64,000 nucleotides of DNA, taken from positions 186,001 through 250,000 of the forward strand of contig NZ_KB891809.1 of NCBI RefSeq assembly GCF_000373565.1. The letters run 5' to 3'. This document shows, piece after piece, positions 60,890 through 64,000 of this stretch. The position numbers and the translations under genes are program-made. This DNA comes from Streptomyces sp. HmicA12 (lineage in GTDB: Bacteria; Actinomycetota; Actinomycetes; Streptomycetales; Streptomycetaceae). Within the stretch, counting starts at the first letter, position 1, and the number at the start of each line of letters is the position of its first letter. A model generated the notes under the pieces. It was given only the letters and a program-made list of their open reading frames with translations. It made no database searches and had not been told where the DNA came from.

Positions 60890-62281
60890 TCACGAGCCGC
60901 AGCAGCCGGCCTCCGGTTCGCCTGTGGGAGTGGCCAGTTGGAGGAGCTGGGGCTTTGGTGTGGTGCAGCAACCCTGTGTGCCTTCCTCCTGCTCGGGGGC
61001 GTCGAACAGGCCCGCGCCGCCGCATACGCCCGTCTCGGGGAGGGTCAGTTCGACGCGGTCCGCGGAATCCGTGTCGCCGGCCAGGGCCGCGGCGACCGAG
61101 CGGGCCTGTTCGTAGCCGGTCAGGGCCAGGAAGGTGGGGGCTCGGCCGTAGGACTTCATGCCGATCAGGTAGATGTCCTGCTCGGGGTGGGCCAGTTCGC
61201 GGTGTCCGTGGGGGTAGACCGTGCCGCAGGAGTGCTGGTTGGGGTCGATCAGGGGGGCCAGGTCGACGGGGGCCTGAAGGCGTTCGTCCAGGCCCAGGCG
61301 GATTTCCGAGAGGAAGGACAGGTCGGGGCGGAAGCCGGTCACGACGATGACCTCGTCGACCGCGTCGAGGTGGCGGCCGTCCTCTGCGACCAGGACCAGG
61401 CGGTCGTCCGGGGTTCGCTCGACGGCTTCCGTGCGGAAGCCCGTCACCGCGTCCGCGTGGCCTTCGTCGACCGCGGCCTTCGCCGCCAGGCCCAGCGCGC
61501 CACGTGCGGGGAGTTGGTCGGCCTCGCCGCCGCCGAACGTTGCGCCACTCATGCCTCGGCGGAGGATCCAGAGCCCCTTGGTTCCCCCGCCGTCGGCGGC
61601 CTTGGCCAGGTCGGCCAGGCCGGCCAGGGCCGTGAAGGCCGAGGCGCCCGAGCCGATGATCGCGGTGCGCTTGCCCGCGTAACGGGTGCGCACAGCCGCG
61701 TCGGTGAAGTCGGGGACGCGGTAGGTGATGTGGTCGGCCGTCGACTTCTCGCCGAGGGCGGGCAGGCCGTCGGCGCCTGCCGGGGACGGGGTCGACCAAG
61801 TGCCGGAGGCGTCGATCACGGCGCGGGCGGACAGGCGTTCCTCCCGGCCGTCGGCGTGGGTGACGTGGACGACGAAGGGCTGGGCCGCGCGGTCCGCGTC
61901 GACGATCCTGTCGCGGCCGGAGCGGGAGACGCCGGTGACGGTGGCGCCGGTGCGGACCCTGGCGCCGAGGGCGTCGGCGAGCGGCTGGAGGTAGTCGTCC
62001 GCCCAGTCGCCGCCGGAGGGGTACGCGGCCGGGTCCGGGCGGGTCCAGCCCGTCGGGGCCAGGAGCTTCTCGGCGGCCGGGTCGATGACCTCGCCCCAGG
62101 GGGAGAAGAGACGGACGTGCGACCACTCGCGTACCGCGGCGGCAGCCGTCGGTCCCGCTTCCAGGACCAGCGGCTCGATGCCCTCCTCGACGAGGTGGGC
62201 CGCGGCGGCCAGACCGATGGGGCCCGCCCCGATGACGACGGCGGGGAGGTCCTCGGTACGGACGGTGTCAGGTGCGGTCAT
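60890..62281 (-). CDS. Flavin-dependent monooxygenase of the arsenic locus with Cys-rich tail
   Basis: A 463-residue two-dinucleotide-fold flavoprotein. The FAD motif GAGPIGLAAAAHL is at about 18-30, the NADPH motif GSGASAFTALAGL near 207, and VVTGFRPDLSFL near 330, like class B monooxygenases. The tail contains GVCGGAGLF, GCCTTP and a terminal GCCGS, cysteine pairs suited to thiol binding of arsenite or another metalloid. It is divergent from an ArsR repressor whose gene abuts an Acr3 exporter gene, as in streptomycete ars loci with an ArsO-like flavoprotein. GGAGGG precedes ATG 62281. Confidence 0.88.
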   Translation of the reverse strand: MTAPDTVRTEDLPAVVIGAGPIGLAAAAHLVEEGIEPLVLEAGPTAAAAVREWSHVRLFSPWGEVIDPAAEKLLAPTGWTRPDPAAYPSGGDWADDYLQPLADALGARVRTGATVTGVSRSGRDRIVDADRAAQPFVVHVTHADGREERLSARAVIDASGTWSTPSPAGADGLPALGEKSTADHITYRVPDFTDAAVRTRYAGKRTAIIGSGASAFTALAGLADLAKAADGGGTKGLWILRRGMSGATFGGGEADQLPARGALGLAAKAAVDEGHADAVTGFRTEAVERTPDDRLVLVAEDGRHLDAVDEVIVVTGFRPDLSFLSEIRLGLDERLQAPVDLAPLIDPNQHSCGTVYPHGHRELAHPEQDIYLIGMKSYGRAPTFLALTGYEQARSVAAALAGDTDSADRVELTLPETGVCGGAGLFDAPEQEEGTQGCCTTPKPQLLQLATPTGEPEAGCCGS

Positions 62282-62365
62282 GGCGGTGGCCCTCCGGCGA
62301 TTGATTCGATATTCGTCGATACAGCAGAGCTTGCCTCTTGCATCGACGGGCGTCAACATAGGCGC

Positions 62366-62758
62366 ATGTCGAATTATCAGGCGGTGGAGCTGACGATCGT
62401 GGAGCCCGAAGGCTCCGATCCGGTCGTGCCGTGCTGCCCGCCCCTCACCTCGGGCGAGCTGTCGGTGGCGGACGCCGAGAAGATGGCCGCGATGTTCAAG
62501 GCGCTGTCGGATCCGGTGCGGCTGCGGCTGTTCTCCAAGGTGGCCTCGCACGCGGGTGGCGAGGCGTGCGTGTGCGACATCTCCGACGTCGGCGTCTCGC
62601 AGCCGACCGTCTCCCACCATCTGAAGAAGCTGAAGGACGCGGGGCTGCTCACCTCCGAGCGGCGCGGCACCTGGGTGTACTACAGCGTCGCGCCGTCGGT
62701 GGTGGCGGCGATGTCGGCCATGCTGGATCTACGTCACAGCAGCCGGTCCCCCAACTAG
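62366..62758 (+). CDS. arsR: ArsR-family metalloregulator
   Basis: A 130-residue winged-helix repressor. The As(III)-binding motif ACVCDISDV (about 71-79) lies in the alpha-3 helix, and a further Cys pair lies near the N-terminus (VPCCPPL, about 21-27). The recognition helix is VSQPTVSHHLKKLKDAGLL. ATG 62366 has no ribosome site, so a leaderless transcript is possible. The 84-bp gap to the flavoprotein gene is AT-richer than the flanks and contains partial dyads (TTCGATATTCG), the probable operator for both directions. Its stop overlaps the acr3 stop on the other strand. Confidence 0.92.
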   Translation: MSNYQAVELTIVEPEGSDPVVPCCPPLTSGELSVADAEKMAAMFKALSDPVRLRLFSKVASHAGGEACVCDISDVGVSQPTVSHHLKKLKDAGLLTSERRGTWVYYSVAPSVVAAMSAMLDLRHSSRSPN

Positions 62759-63918
62759 CCTCTGGGCAGCGGAAGTTCCGGTGCGGCGAATCTCCTGCGC
62801 CAGGCCAGTGCCACGTACACCAGGGCGATCAGGACCGGCACCTCGATCAGCGGGCCGACCACGCCCGACAGCGCCTGCCCCGAAGTGACGCCGAACGTGC
62901 CGATGGCGACCGCGATGGCCAGCTCGAAGTTGTTGCCGGCCGCGGTGAAGGCGAGGGTGGCCGTGCGGGCGTAGGGCAGGCCGAGTGCCTTGCCCAGGAC
63001 GAAGGTTCCGAAGAACATCGCCGCGAAGTACGCGAGCAGCGGGAGTGCGATACGGAGGACGTCGACCGGCCGCGACGTGATCGTCCCGCCCTGCAGCGCG
63101 AACAGGACGACGATCGTGAACAGCAGGCCGTACAGCGCCCAGGGCCCGATCTTGGGGAGGAAGTTCGACTCGTAGCGCTCGCGGCCCAACTTCCGCTCGC
63201 CGACCCGGCGGGTGAGGAAGCCGGCCAGCAGCGGGATACCGAGGAACGCGATCACGTTGAGCGCGATGTGCCACACCGGGACGTCGAGGCCCTGGCCGTC
63301 GCCGAGGCCCAGCCACCGCGGCAGCAGGTCGAGGTAGAACCAGCCGAGCAGGCCGAACGCGACGACCTGGAAGACCGAGTTGAGGGCGACGAGGACGGCG
63401 GCGGCCTCGCGGTCGCCGCACGCGAGGTCGTTCCAGATGATCACCATCGCGATGCAGCGGGCCAGGCCCACGATGATGAGGCCCGTGCGGTACTCGGGCA
63501 GGTCGGGCAGGAAGATCCAGGCGAGCGCGAACATCACCGCCGGGCCCACGATCCAGTTGACGACCAGCGACGACACCATGAGCTTCCGGTCGCCGGTGAC
63601 CGCGTCCAGCCGGTCGTAGCGGACCTTGGCCAGCACCGGGTACATCATCACCAGCAGGCCGATCGCGATCGGCAGCGAGATGCCGCCGATCTCGACCTTC
63701 GCCAGCGCGTCGCCCATGCCGGGGACCAGGCGGCCGAGACCGAGACCCATGACCATGGCGAGCAGGATCCACACCGCGAGATAGCGGTCGAGGGTGGAGA
63801 GCCTGGCCACGATCGACGCGTCACCGGCCGACCCCTCACCGGTCCCCGCTTCTCCGGCCGACGTGGCGGCGGCCGGCGTCGCGGTCGTCTCGGTCGTGCC
63901 CGGTTCCGTGGTCGGCAT
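62755..63918 (-). CDS. acr3: Acr3-family arsenite efflux protein
   Basis: A 387-residue arsenite/H+ antiporter with ten membrane helices. The Acr3 signature LARCIAMVIIWNDLACGDRE (about 152-171) includes the essential cysteine; NSVFQVVAFG and AGNNFELAIAVAIGTFGV (about 315) are also typical. A 35-residue Thr/Ala/Gly-rich N-terminus precedes TM1. It exports As(III) made in the cell. The start overlaps the upstream gene's stop by one base (TGATG). Confidence 0.95.
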   Translation of the reverse strand: MPTTEPGTTETTATPAAATSAGEAGTGEGSAGDASIVARLSTLDRYLAVWILLAMVMGLGLGRLVPGMGDALAKVEIGGISLPIAIGLLVMMYPVLAKVRYDRLDAVTGDRKLMVSSLVVNWIVGPAVMFALAWIFLPDLPEYRTGLIIVGLARCIAMVIIWNDLACGDREAAAVLVALNSVFQVVAFGLLGWFYLDLLPRWLGLGDGQGLDVPVWHIALNVIAFLGIPLLAGFLTRRVGERKLGRERYESNFLPKIGPWALYGLLFTIVVLFALQGGTITSRPVDVLRIALPLLAYFAAMFFGTFVLGKALGLPYARTATLAFTAAGNNFELAIAVAIGTFGVTSGQALSGVVGPLIEVPVLIALVYVALAWRRRFAAPELPLPRG

Positions 63919-64000
63919 CAGCAGGGTCGCTTTCGGCCGGTCTCGACGGTCGTACGGGCGGTCTCGGCGAGGTCGGTGAACCGGCCGGCCAGCGCGGCGA
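63918..64000 (-). CDS. C-terminal end of a gene upstream of acr3 (runs off the window)
   Basis: The last 26 codons, AALAGRFTDLAETARTTVET then GRKRPC, end in TGA overlapping the acr3 start. The helical tail resembles the end of small winged-helix regulators often found in ars operons, but too little is visible to assign it. Confidence 0.6.
   Translation of the reverse strand, partial: AALAGRFTDLAETARTTVETGRKRPC

Overview
The window is chromosomal DNA of a Streptomyces or very close relative. GC is very high, codon third positions are strongly GC-biased, GTG starts are common, and many genes overlap by GTGA or ATGA. The content also fits: a csn chitosan-oligosaccharide operon, an actinobacterial GlnX-GlnH-PknG module, DUF397 and DUF2637 proteins, an SsbB paralogue, sortase-E type LAETG anchoring, and an integrative and conjugative element (AICE) of the pSAM2 kind. 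From memory the gene order resembles the S. coelicolor SCO2640-2690 neighbourhood; no search was run.

Layout. 1-2.85 kb: the N-terminal part of a sensor-like membrane protein, an FAD monooxygenase and its divergent TetR regulator, separated by an array of 14-bp repeats. 2.86-8.75 kb: a small membrane protein, malQ with a translationally coupled upstream ORF, and a secreted GH84/CBM32 protein. 8.8-13.1 kb: a five-gene overlapping operon (ECF sigma factor, membrane anti-sigma factor, ABC ATPase, two membrane proteins). 13.1-16.9 kb: an MscS channel, an HNH nuclease, a decayed regulator/DUF397 locus with an RraA-like gene, and a small membrane protein. 17-23.8 kb: csnR-E-F-G-H-K, which imports and phosphorylates amino-sugar oligosaccharides, with a ROK repressor and a palindromic operator. 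24.1-34.9 kb: a seven-gene signalling cluster (GlnX, GlnH, a helical protein, PknG-type kinase, PP2C phosphatase, vWA protein, FHA protein). In mycobacteria GlnX-GlnH-PknG senses amino acids and controls 2-oxoglutarate metabolism through an FHA protein; here a phosphatase, a vWA protein and an FHA protein lie in the same cluster. 34.9-39.2 kb: housekeeping genes (PCMT-like methyltransferase, truncated haemoglobin, thioesterase, EttA).

39.314-53.915 kb is a complete 14.56-kb AICE bounded by a 40-bp direct repeat that is not a tRNA gene and lies just upstream of ettA. Read from attR it has int, xis, a HUH replication initiator, spread genes, an FtsK-like translocase, a KorSA-type GntR repressor and a Pif-type Nudix protein, followed by cargo: a low-GC AAA+/TOPRIM-like (OLD-family) ATPase, two further GntR regulators and several small proteins. 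ACTCATGTAYANGAGT operators link korSA, pif and the tra operon.

54-64 kb: a thioester/LAETG surface protein, ssbB, a pair of dynamin-like GTPases, tRNA-Arg(UCU), a zinc-binding protein, and an arsenic locus (Cys-tailed flavoprotein, ArsR, Acr3, and the end of one more gene at the window edge).

Standout observations are the GlnXH-PknG-PP2C-vWA-FHA cluster, the AICE with a non-tRNA attachment site and a putative defence ATPase, the repeat array at the TetR locus, the coupled ORF upstream of malQ, and a GH84 enzyme whose usual catalytic Asp-Asp pair reads Gln-Asp.
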